NCBI GenBank assembly: GCA_021234155.1
Contig: JAJEKV010000014.1
Location: 21,839,513-21,903,512 of the forward strand
DNA: 64,000 bases
Direction of reading: 5' to 3'
Source of the DNA: Isoetes taiwanensis
Taxonomy: Eukaryota > Streptophyta > Lycopodiopsida > Isoetales > Isoetaceae
Shown here: positions 33,769 through 43,479 of the stretch, in pieces
How positions within the stretch are numbered: position 1 is the first letter of the stretch
Layout of the letters: every line of letters starts with the position of its first letter
The notes under the pieces: model-generated
What the model was told of the DNA's origin: nothing
Databases searched by the model: none
The model's input: the letters and a program-made list of their open reading frames with translations, nothing else
Made by a program: the position numbers and the translations under genes

Positions 33769-34618
33769 AGGGCCATTTCCCACTCGCCATTAAGTTAAGT
33801 TAGCTTAACTACTTGGTTATTTCTTAACCTAACTAGAAAAAAATTCTAGTTTTCCATTGAGGTGGTTAAATTAGAACTAACTTAAGAAAGCATGGAAATT
33901 TGCATTCCCATCATGCCCATTAAGTTACAAATAAAAAATTGAATTAAATTTTGTGTTGACGATTCACACTAGTAGTTAAAGTGCTAAGTTAGGTTAACGT
34001 TAACTATACTCATTTCACACTGCCAGTTAAGAATTTATGTTAAGTTAAAGAGAGTTTTGTTCCAATTTTTTTTTTTGCCAACTACCTGATGCACACTAAT
34101 TAGAAAGTAGTATGCACCTAATGTTAACACAAATGTAGTGCTAGACTTTACAACCAATTTGTTAGAAATGAGCGGTCCTTCCATCGTGAAAACCCTAAAA
34201 CAATTATTGAAAGAACTATAAAACAGAATATAACTATGCACTGAATATTATGAAAATGCATATTCGTAGATATTGAAAGAGGCAATAAGAAATATGCATT
34301 TTCATATAAAACATAAATAACTTAACTATATTGTTACCCTTTCTCATTTAATAGTTATGTTAAGTTAGTGCTTAACTGAGCTAAGTGTACCTCTCCTAGG
34401 TCACTTAACTTCTAGTTTAAAATAAGGGGACCAGTTAAAGTTTTAACTAAACTTAACTTAACTATTGTCAGTATGAAAGTGACCTTGTTAAGTTAACCAT
34501 AGTTAAAATTTAACCAAATCCTAACTTAACTGATAGTAACTTAAGTGCTAGTGTGAAAGCAAGTTTCCATTATTTGCCACATTTAACCTAACCTAACCGC
34601 CAGTGGAAATTGACCCTA
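33769..34618. mobile_element. MITE with ~36-bp inverted ends
   Basis: Left end AGGGCCATTTCCCACTCGCC; right end, reverse-complemented, AGGGTCAATTTCCACTGGCG. Both run into repeated GTTAAGTTAG words, which fill the interior on both strands. The flanks AAATGATA and AAATGTAA could be a decayed 8-bp duplication. No ORF of significance. Confidence 0.6.
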
Positions 34619-34621
34619 AAT

Positions 34622-35338
34622 GTAATTTCAGGTGTCTTTTTGCTACAAATCAGCTGCTGTTGGTGGATTCGGCAGATGTAGATTCTACCGAGACCAAATT
34701 ATCTGACGAGGACTGATCTTATTTGGTTGGCTGCTGGTAACCTTGTAGTTTGCATGTTGCTTGAGGCAATAAGTCATGTGCAAATGATGTAACAGGTTTT
34801 TTTGGGCGGCTGCTTATTATAATTTTTGCTATTGGATGCTGTTTTTTGCTGAAAAATTGATGTACCATATTTTCTTACACATGGCACCATAAAAAATGGA
34901 AAGAGGTGCATATGTGCAAGATAAACTTGAGCAATAACCTCTAAGTTGCTCCCATGATGAGGATATTGTAGGACTCTCTGCAAATAATCTTGAATTTAAC
35001 AACTCCCAACTGTATCTTTACAATAGCACAATAAGAATGACCCCAAACAAATATACCATTAACACTGAAATGTTTTGCAAGCCCATTAAGGAACATTAAG
35101 GTATAGAAGCATTAAGGCAATAAACTATAAAAAACATCGACATATAACCATAGGGAAAATTATATTGTGCATAAAATGAACATTGTATATCTTAACGTCT
35201 TTTATATACGTACTTTTATATTGGCGTATGTATCAAAGTGTATTTTACGCATGTAACGTATGTTATATCTAGGTGTACGCATTTTAATCTTTCGTACGTC
35301 TGAAACGTACGGTACGATATGCGTACGGTACAACATTG
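34622..35338. other. hAT-like element interior, right part
   Basis: No gene seen. The last 120 bp are dense in CGTACG and GTACGGTAC words mirrored near the left end (29615-29650). Confidence 0.45.
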
Positions 35339-36317
35339 GTTGTATTGACCCCAACCCAATGGCTTTCTTGATGGATGAGGTTGCAGATTGAAAATCATTT
35401 GTCGAGGGATATTTGTTAGATGATAAGGATCAGTTGACATGACACACAAAGCCATTTCAGTTCAAGTTTTGGGTCAGGGATGGAATACCGATCATGCAAT
35501 ATAAGTGGAGACCAGGTGATTTGTGGATGCCTGTACAAGGAATCGAGTTGTGGCAAAGGAGGGCTACAGGTGAAGTTCTTATTCCTAGAGGGGAGCCAAA
35601 AGCACTTCCGCCCTTCAAGACTGTTAAAGACTCTAGCCAACTAGTGAAGGGCATCAAGGATTATATAACGCACTGGGAAGGTGTTCGAAATGGAAAGCAC
35701 ACCTACATCCTGAAGAAAAATCACATGGACTCCCTAATCAATTATTGGAAGAAAGTTGTGACATGCTTAGAAACAGAACAGCCATGCGGGGGGGAAGCTG
35801 AGAGATGGGTTCTTACCAGAGTTTAGTTCTCATGGAGCAAGAACATCGAAGAAAGTTGACTTGGGTCCTAACAATGGCTCCAAGTGGTTTGTGGGAAGCA
35901 AGGCCTCAAAGTCGATGTGCTTTGATCTTCCTGAGTGGGATCCCTTTGAGGACATCAAGGAAGGATACTTTGTGCTAGTAAGGCCTGACGATGAGGATTG
36001 TCCAATTTGGTTAGGGATGGCACTCTCTGATATTACCACCACCATGCCTGATGGAGAGGAGCTGCGTCTTGGATTCCAGGTTCAATGTTGGGAGCCCGTT
36101 GGAAGGCACAAGAGGAAAAACTTGAAGGAGCAATACACCGACTGCTGGGAGAAGAAGTGGAGGACAAATTATGCTGTGTGGTATAGTCATATCCAACTTG
36201 TCACATTTCAAAGGACAAGTCCCACAAGATCCCCAAAAGGGAGATGGATAAAGCCATGAGCAATCTCCATGCTATAGCACTGTATGAGGGTAGATAAAAT
36301 TGAGAAGCTTGAAAACT

Positions 36318-36328
36318 TTCTCAACTCG
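36318..36328. repeat. Palindrome half-site near the right end
   Basis: TTCTCAACTCG, one base from the TTCTCGACTCG half-site, about 140-150 bp inside the right inverted repeat. That is about the same distance as copy 1 from the left repeat. Confidence 0.35.
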
Positions 36329-36469
36329 TGGCTTATAATATTTATGAGGAAAATAAGTGACCCAGTTCTTGGTGTGTGATGTGTAATTCTATACATGCAT
36401 TCAATTCAATTTTGTTTTTTTTGTTTTTTAGTATGAGTTCCATTTTCAGTATGAGACGTAAACGTTAGG

Positions 36470-36502
36470 ATCTGACCCACTTTAATTAAACGCGACTTTT
36501 AA
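36470..36502 (-). repeat. Right terminal inverted repeat of giant element
   Basis: Reverse complement begins TTAAAAGTCGCG and TTTAATTAAAGTGGGTCA. It matches 2247-2279 at 31 of 33 positions. Confidence 0.7.
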
Positions 36503-37275
36503 TCTTAGTTGGACCATTGAGGACAATAAGCAAAGTTTTTATTATATGGAAGAGAATGTGGAGACTTCTAAATAAAAGGTTAAGTACAACAAATGTACGT
36601 GGATCTTTAAGCGGGTGTGAGAAGATATTAAAGGCAAAGTTATAAAAAGGTTGGCCTTTAGCTTTATAAGGTTACAAATTCTTTAGAAAAAGGTTAAGGC
36701 CTTTATACCTTTATATAGAAGCAACGACCTCTTTATAAGAAGGAGCGACATCCTACTAAATGGCATCTCTGAATCAAGAGCAGACAAGAATATCTCGGCC
36801 AGCAACAGTACTTCATGGTCGACCAACAACTGTTCTTCGGCATCCAATTTCTGATATTTGCGACAAATTTCTGCCAGACGACTAATCTTGACAACCGGCT
36901 ACTACACTGAAGCTTTGGTTCTTCATCAACATTTCTTAAGTTTCCTTCTGATTCTCCATCTTAATTATTCTTACGCTTGTGTCTGTGTTATGGAAACTCC
37001 TCAATCTTTTATGAAATCCTGAATTTCTGTCTAAGCTTACTTTCCAAGGCCAGCCTTTCATTGAATTCCTGTATTCACTAGATTGAGGATTTTATAGTGG
37101 TTAAATTGTTTTTCCTCAAGTCTATACTTTTCCAAAATTCAGTCTTTCTTGGGGATTCTCTTGCTCAAGATATCCCAGTTGGGTGGTCAGCTTTGCCCTT
37201 AAGAGGTGGATTGATGTTTATTTCTTTTGTTTCTTGATGATTGTTTTGTAGAATCACTCTGGAGAATACAGGTTC
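36503..37275 (+). mobile_element. Copia-type 3' LTR, right fragment
   Basis: From 36630 to 37275 it parallels the 5' LTR (303-942). The part 36503-36629 has no counterpart in the window because the 5' LTR is truncated. Joined to 2124-2246 it gives an LTR of about 0.9 kb. After 37275 the sequence changes to unit X and no primer site follows, as expected at the outer end of a 3' LTR. Confidence 0.65.
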
Positions 37276-37319
37276 GTACAACCACAACCTCAAGCTGACA
37301 GACGTCGAGAAATTCTTTG

Positions 37320-38760
37320 GGACGACCTGCCATCAACGAACCAAATGAGAAGGCAACATCTCGACAACCATAATCCCACCTCGTGGTGATGTATGGCGAC
37401 TCTTGTAACATGCGTGCTAGATGGAGATACACTTATAAAAAGTGCTGCAATGATGGGTCATTCAACAACTAGGTGATGGGTTCATCAGGTACTCCTACCA
37501 GTAATTAGGAGAGAAGAAGCTGATTGTATCTCTGACATATAGGATCTCAACGCCCAAGATAAAAGTATTCGATACCTTAACGACAAAGATAGCAATCGAA
37601 CCACCTTCGGCAAAAAGACAGTCAAGACAATAGCCAGGCTATTCAAGAACAAAAGTAGATATAGGGCAGAAACTTCTTCAACTCAAGGGTCAAGCTACGC
37701 TGATATAAGGATCCATCATCCCGACAGCATGGCTATCAGGAAGGAGAGCCATGATGTTTTATTTGCCAAGGAGAGGGATAAACAGCCAGATCCCAAAAGC
37801 CGGAGAAGCGCTAGCAATCGACTACTTCCACGGCATCTATAGAGGCAAGATGAAGTTCAAAATTGCTGCGAACGATCAAGTACCACTGGAAGGTATTGCA
37901 GGACGAGAAGACGACATAGCACCGTAGAAGCGACAACGTCCAAGCCATGCGATTGAGGGGACCAAATAAGTAGGATTGCAACTAGATGAATCGAGCCGAA
38001 GAATTGACAATTCAACTAGAAATCTTATCAGGAGATGGCAACTGGCGAACCCAAGGATTGATAGTTCGAAGGATAACTAATGAAGAGAATAACTCTTGGG
38101 GAGTCTAGCCAAAGGAAATATGCACAGATACATCCAAATAACTTCAACATCGTGGAGGGGGGACAACTTTTGCCCAAGAACAAGATCAGAAAATACACCA
38201 GAACGTCAAAGCATCAACAACTGTCACATCTTTAGTTAAAGTGTGAAGCAAAAGCATATTGTGTCATAGTCAACAGATATCGGAGGGCTCAAGCATAATC
38301 GAGAGTACCAGCTAGAGCATAAATAGGAGGATAGATGGCAAATGTGTGCACCTCAGGGAAGATACCAAGGGTACCTAATAGTTTTAGTAGTAATTGTGAT
38401 TGTGCAAGCTATAGACCTTGCACATACATTCTCCCGTGTTATTCCCTCCCTTCCATAGTGTAACAGATCAAAAGGAAGAGATGTCAGGCAATCAACATCC
38501 TCAACACCCTTCAGGCAATATGATACCGACAAGAGGACTCAGCGTGAGAGATGTTGATGGAGTTGACACAACAATATTGGATTTAGGGTCGTCCTTTAGT
38601 CGCCAAGATGAAGAATCCAACGTGGAGAAAGGCACCATCTTTAGGCTTTGGGAAGGGATATAGGAGACTTCAAGTGGACAACTACGTCGTCAAAACCCTT
38701 CTAATGAAAAAATCGACCTCTACATTGAGAAGGAGCCCGAAGTCTCGAGCAACTCGGAAG
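37320..38760 (+). repeat. Unit X, copy 1
   Basis: About 1.4 kb that matches 46062-47620 inside gypsy 1. Shared landmarks are AACTAGGTGATGG, ACTCCTACCAGTAATTAG, ATAAGGATCCATCATCCCGA, and an ORF start near the end. It is probably the internal 5' part of an old gypsy 1 relative into which the copia-type element inserted. Confidence 0.65.
38481..38660 (+). pseudogene. Unit X ORF, copy 1
   Basis: ATG 38481 (MSGNQHPQHPSGN) leads to 60 codons sharing TRGL, VDGV, TI and SSFSxQDxE with the ORF at 47304 in copy 2. Conservation of start codon and frame between diverged copies suggests it was the start of a gag-type protein. No domain recognised. Confidence 0.35.
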
Positions 38761-40824
38761 AACATCGCCTGAGGAGCATGGCGTGGCATGAGCGTGAGGA
38801 GCGTGGGCGTGAGGATGAGCGTGAACTTGGTTGAGCCCGTGAGTAGCGTGGACGGCGTGGGCGTGGATCCCATGAGCGTGAGCAAAAAGTGGCGTGACCT
38901 GTGATCAGCCTTCACAAATATGCTTGGACCCTAAAAAATCTTCAAATCCTAAAGAATAAGAATGGCTTGGTGCGGCCTTCCATGGCTCTGCTTCTATTTC
39001 CAGCTATTTTCAGAGAATAGGGTGGCAAATGGAGCTGAATATCTGCCTTGAAGTGCGCATGCTAAAGATATATTTGCAGAAAAGGGGATTCTAATATGGT
39101 GGCAAAATTGGAGCGCCTGACCAGATGTGCTGTAACAGAGCCATTTATTTGATGCCGGGTAAATGATGCAGAGGGGAATGAGGACAGGACTGTGAAGAGG
39201 ACCAAGTAGGGCTGCAGAAAATGCTTTGTACTGCCGACCTTCGATTGTGCTGGGAATGGCAACCGGATTTGAAGGCGAAATTTCTGCTTCTTGCTTAACA
39301 CAGATGCAAACAAAGGCAAAAGCTGGAATTTACTAATCTTGCAGGGCAGATATGATGTCGTAATATGAGCTGCTATGGATAGGAACTGGCCGGTGGTGAT
39401 GTAACAGAGCTATTTTGAAAAAAATAGATAGTGATGTTTGCAAAAATAGGGATTGCCGCTGCTTCAACTTTGCAGGATGGAGACTGAATACATAGGGGAG
39501 CCTGTGATTTGATTTTGCATAGTTTTGTATAAAATAGTGGATTGTGCCCCAGAAAGATGTGACTGATGAAAGTATGTGTTGTTTTGCAGATGATACGAAC
39601 GAGAAAGCTGACCTGGTGCTTGCTTGAATACTTTGCTGCACGCTTATCTTGAGCAAATGAATGGGGGCTAGCCACAGTGATGCTGGCCCTCTTAAAAAAT
39701 TCAAAATGAATGTGAGGCCAAAATACTTGAAGAAAATCCTTCTCTTCACATGTTTTGCTGAAAAACAGAGTGCAAACGGATAGTTATGCTGGAATGCCTT
39801 AACTGAGCTGGTGAATTTGATAGAGCTTCAACAACATAGAATATTTGTATGATTCAGTGGGCTCTGTGCAGGTAGAAATGAAACGAGGTAATAGCTTGTG
39901 AAGAATTCATCATGATATTTGCTTGAATCTGCCTTAACTCTGCTGTTATCTTTAAAATAAGCAGCCAGGAACTTGAACATATGGGCTCAAAGGGGGCTAG
40001 CCAAGTGCTGGTCCTCTATATATAAACTGAAGAAGAAATTGTCGTAAAACCTTGAGGCTTGGAGATACAAATGATATAAAAATCCCTGTTGCATGTGATA
40101 GAGAACATTTTTGGTGTGCAAAAGCACGATTTCTGATAAAACTGAGAGGAAACAGAAGATAATGAAAAGAATCATGATATTTTGACAATTTTCCAGCAGA
40201 TAGAAGATAAAAGAGGATCGAACTTTTGATTTTTCTGAAAATCTTACAGAGAGGAGTGTTGTCACCACTCCAGAAATCCTCTAATATAAAACTGCGCTTG
40301 CTGCACCATGAAAAACAGAGTTTTGAAAACTATTTGATAACAAGACTAATTGCTAACGAATTGATTGACAAAGGGGTCTCCAGCCGGACTATTTCAACAG
40401 CTTTTGAAGGGTTGAGAGTAATATGCAAGGAGTATTCAAGAACTGAGGATAATAAGAGCCGCAAGGACAACAGTGAAACAACAAGGCTCAAGAAAGTGAT
40501 CACGAGCGAATCCGGCATAATGGCGCCACTGTTAATTGTGAGTTCTTGGCATACACCCTGCAGCAGCAGTCTATGACTGCCGGATGCTACAAAGCTGTCA
40601 TGCTCATGATCACAAAACAAGAACAAAAAAAAAACAAAATGTACAAAGAGTGAAGGGAACGTGGCCAAATAAGGCTCTCCAAATTTGAGATAAAACCCAA
40701 GTACATCTGAAGAGGCTCCAGTCTAATATAGTGTAGTCCGCAAATCTGAGCCCTACATCTAGCTAAATCTAAGCCATACACTTAAGTTAACCTAATCATG
40801 CCAAGTGTAATCTGCCACCACTGA
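38761..40824. other. Unassigned sequence, GCGTG-rich at its left
   Basis: 38765-38900 is a loose GCGTGAGGAGCGTGGGCGTG simple repeat. The rest (38930-40824) is AT-rich with repeated GGGGGCTAGCC(A)AGTG words (about 39662 and 39996). A 117-codon stretch at 40226-40576 lacks an ATG start and a domain. No gene can be supported. Confidence 0.4.
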
Positions 40825-42470
40825 TGTGACGTTCCAGCACAGTATACGGTCCCAGGACGTATACTGTACTGCCCCGTCACGCGTACACGCCATCCCGATT
40901 GACGTGTACGCCGACGTGTAGCCGAGCAAGTAGCACCCTAGGGGGCAACTTGCAAGGTGTGTGCATTTAATTATGGGCACATTTGCTCATGTGCACACTT
41001 ATCCATGTGTGCTCATGTGCACACTTATCCATGTGTGTGTCAATGTGTACACATTTATCCATGTGTACACATTTATCCATATGGATATCCTAGGCCACTT
41101 ATTTAATATAAGTGGGGCCACATCCAATTATCCCACATGCCTAGAGGGGATAATCCCGAACCCTAGCCTAACCCTTTGTCTATATAGGTTAAGGAAACCC
41201 TAACTTGCCATTTTCGTTCATAGCATTTTAGGGCTCTGTTTTACTTGCTCCAGGAGTCAAACCCGCATCCCAGACTCTGTCAGAGCGAATCAGCTCGTTA
41301 GTTTCCCAATCTAGCTTCATCTTCTAGCAGCAGAGCAGGATGGTCGAGTTCAGAGTAGGAGGAGCGAGCCAGGGATCAGGTATTTATTCGATTTAATAGC
41401 CTAAACCGTCTTCCAGTCATTGAACCGATAGGTTTAGCCTATTAAATTGCCCATAGCAGCCATTTAGATCCCCAGATACCCAACTCTAACTAAAGAACCT
41501 AACTCTATAATATAGATTAGATCTAGTTCTTTAGTTCTTCTGTGATGTATATGGATGATGTATCTCTGTGAACTCATTGTATTGGGAAGGGGAGTAGAGA
41601 CCCTAAGGCCTGGTAGTTGATGCTTCTAACTAGCCTCTTTAGCACACTGTAAATTCGGCCTGTGTACAAGAGCCACACCGGGTTGTGGGTGAAGGGGCCA
41701 GACTGGCTTATAAGGAGGTTCGTTTTCTGACTCATGAACGATCCCTCTGGTGTGTAAGGTCTACCGGGGATCACAGTGGACTAGGTCTAATGGCTTGCCA
41801 CTGCGTGTGGGCAAGGCATGGGCTTGACACCCGTGGAGTGATGCGTCACTCTCCATTGGATTCAAGTCGAACAAGGGCAGTGGCCCTCTAGTAACCTTGA
41901 GTCATCATGTAGATCTCTGGAGGGAGTGATCCCTACCTGCCCCATCGGAACTGGGGAGATGCAACCCAGGAATAGCCCCTTTGGCTATCGTCCGGGCGAG
42001 ACTCTGATCGAGTCCCAACACTTTTCAACCTACTCTGCAAAGTGTGCACAGGAGGGGCGGATGGAGTGGACAACCCTAAGCCATGCTCTTATGCCAACCA
42101 AATCCATTGCCATGAATTCTGTCTGCAATGAACTCTGGAGACCCCAGCCGTCAGTCATTCCCTTGAGTCTGAGCCTTGGGTAGGATTCCCATATGTGATG
42201 TGCTGACCTTTGTCTATGCAGATCTGTGATGAGCCATCCTTCGAGATGGTTACGTGATGTTGATGTTGTATACTGACATATATGTTTACGCTTCCGCAGC
42301 TAGGTAGGCCCTGAGGGAGACAGGGAAAATGACCCCTTTATTCTTCCCACTGGAACTCATCAAGGTTGCAGTGATACGTGGAGGGCCCTGTATCAGTATG
42401 GAGCTGGTATGGGGGATGAACTCCTGTTTGTATACGGTGAGTGCACCGTATATGAGTAGGGGACGTCACA
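40825..42470 (+). repeat. Gypsy 1 5' LTR
   Basis: TG...CA ends inside a larger inverted TGTGACGT/ACGTCACA. It contains a minisatellite of CATGTGTGCTCATGTGCACACTTATC type (40975-41078) and a TATATA at 41181, with transcription expected shortly after. Small ORFs in it (one over the minisatellite) are accidental. Confidence 0.9.
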
Positions 42471-42471
42471 G

Positions 42472-42483
42472 TGGTATTAGAGC
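42472..42483 (+). other. Gypsy 1 primer binding site
   Basis: TGGTATTAGAGC lies one base after the LTR and differs at one position from the initiator-tRNA-Met site TGGTATCAGAGC. Confidence 0.8.
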
Positions 42484-42674
42484 AATGTTCTTGGAGACCA
42501 AGAGCAAAGCACTGGCCATGTTCCCAGTAGTACTAACTTGATAGGATCCTCAAACCTCGAAAAGTGGGAAAAATTTTTCTCATTTTTGTAGTATATGCTA
42601 AGCTAGTAACAGTTAAGCGAATTGGAACATAAAAAGACTAAAAACAGTGAGCCCAATCTTTCTAAGGCAAGAAG

Positions 42675-43475
42675 GTCTCACACGTCGCGCCAGAGCAAAA
42701 ACCAAAACTCCAAAAAACCAAAAACCAAGGCTTTGCCCTGGGCGCAACGTGCGAGACATTAAGCCATAATCACCTTAATACTTGATGAATTTCAAAAAGG
42801 TAACATGCTAGATCGAGTTTTAAGGTAAGAATTAGTCAGATTTATATATTAGACCCAAGAAGTGTATGAGCAGATAGAGCGAGAGATACAAGAAGAGGAG
42901 AGGGCAGAACGAGAGCAGGAGACCAAGGTTCAAGAAGCAGCAGAGCAGAAGCTGGTCCAACATTTTGAAGACTCAACAGCCTGCACAGTACACGCCAAGA
43001 GAATAACTCTAATGAAGAAAGATATTAGTCATATTAAAGGAGAGGTTTCTTAATTTTGTAAATTATAAATTTTGTGAATACAAAGTGTTTTAGAGTAAAT
43101 TATAAGTGTATGAAGTTACTTAATTAAGTTGAGCTCGCGAGTAATGGCTTTTGTTTCAGTCAAATTGGTCATTTTTAGAGCAAGTAGTGAGGATGTCTCA
43201 CACGTCGCGCCAGAAGCAAAACCAAGACTCTAGGTCTTGACCTGGGCGCATCGTGTGAGACCTTCATACCTAAACTAGTCCTAAACTAGACCAAAACACC
43301 TCCAAATCGACTAAGTAAGGGGTCAATCTTGCCTAACTCGATGAGACTAGCATGATTTGACCCTTAGATCACCAAGATTGGACAAGTTTTGACCAAGATA
43401 GGCCAAATGTCTCACACGTCGCGCCAGAAGCAAAACCAAGACTCTAGGTTTTGATCTGGGCGCATCATGTGAGAC
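42675..43475 (+). repeat. Three hairpin repeats in gypsy 1 leader
   Basis: Copies at 42675-42757, 43195-43261 and 43409-43475. Each has a 5' arm GTCTCACACGTCGCGCC, an A/C-rich loop with CAAAACCAAGACTC, and a 3' arm GGGCGCATCGTGTGAGAC (variants in copies 1 and 3). The arms pair over about 16 bp. Sequence between copies is unrelated. Confidence 0.75.
42865..43053 (+). pseudogene. Gypsy 1 charged coiled-coil fragment
   Basis: A 62-codon open stretch (YEQIEREIQEEERAEREQ...) of Glu/Arg heptad-like sequence, ending at TAA 43051-43053. It lacks its own ATG at the start, so it may be a remnant of a gag exon. No zinc knuckle. Confidence 0.3.
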
Positions 43476-43479
43476 ATCC

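Larger units (their letters stand above)
29577..35338. mobile_element. hAT-like non-autonomous element in gene F
   Basis: GTTGTATT occurs at 29569-29576 and 35339-35346, an 8-bp target duplication. Ends are inverted: left CAGTGTTGTAC, right (reverse complement) CAATGTTGTAC. Just inside both ends are CGTACG/ACCGTACC-rich stretches. Removing the element and one duplication restores the gene F frame exactly (FESCI joined to DPNPM). No hAT transposase seen. About half the length is the nested copia (30336-33138) and a MITE (about 33769-34618). Confidence 0.85.
27437..36259 (+). pseudogene. Gene F: DUF7869-like transposon-associated protein, split by an hAT-like element
   Basis: ATG 27437 opens an acidic exon (MKSCEKIEDDESIEIEEG). 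A second exon near 27902-28888 has CCTLDCTVQYSVDDLMEIRS and LRGLKVCMRALRWILGLSK. Then come MDQHKTFLPKL and LAGVLTHGHG (about 28980-29090), LDNCWKENKNRW (about 29365) and, after a frameshift, VGFMTVGHTHVDIDAFF (29450). These ordered motifs are those of DUF7869 proteins. Coding is cut at 29576 by an inserted element and resumes at 35347 (DPNPMAFLMDEV) in the same frame once the insertion and one duplication are removed. It ends with FQFKFWVRDGIPIMQYKW and an SH3-like end (YFVLVRPDDEDCPIWLGMAL) at 36259. Several frameshifts and Trp-to-stop changes make it inactive. The conserved Asp/Asn/His residues suggest an RNase-H-like fold, but that is inference. Confidence 0.7.
2247..36502. mobile_element. 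Proposed giant (~34 kb) TIR-bounded DNA transposon
   Basis: A 33-bp sequence at 2247-2279 recurs inverted at 36470-36502 with two mismatches. Both outer ends read TTAA. The inverted repeats lie exactly where a copia-type 3' LTR appears to be interrupted (2246) and resumed (36503). Inside are several decayed genes on both strands. The two outermost are transcribed toward their nearest end (gene A leftwards, gene F rightwards). About 14 kb of the length is later LINE, hAT-like and copia insertions, which leaves roughly 20 kb of original element. TTAA at both edges would fit a palindromic target duplication, as in piggyBac-like elements, but it could equally be part of the repeat. I know of no described plant element with this gene set, and this is inference from layout. 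Confidence 0.55.

Noticed and set aside
2231-36530. Longer target duplication for the giant element (cattgagataag left, cattgaggacaataag right)
   Set aside because: The right copy is separated from the inverted repeat by 12 bases and the match is imperfect. TTAA at the edges is the simpler candidate.
40226-40576. 117-codon open stretch on the plus strand
   Set aside because: No ATG start, no recognisable domain, and an AT/A-rich context between unit X and gypsy 1.
40961-41203. 80-codon ORF repeated identically at 61292-61534
   Set aside because: It lies over a CATGTGTGCACAC minisatellite in both gypsy 1 LTRs. Identity reflects the LTRs, not coding.
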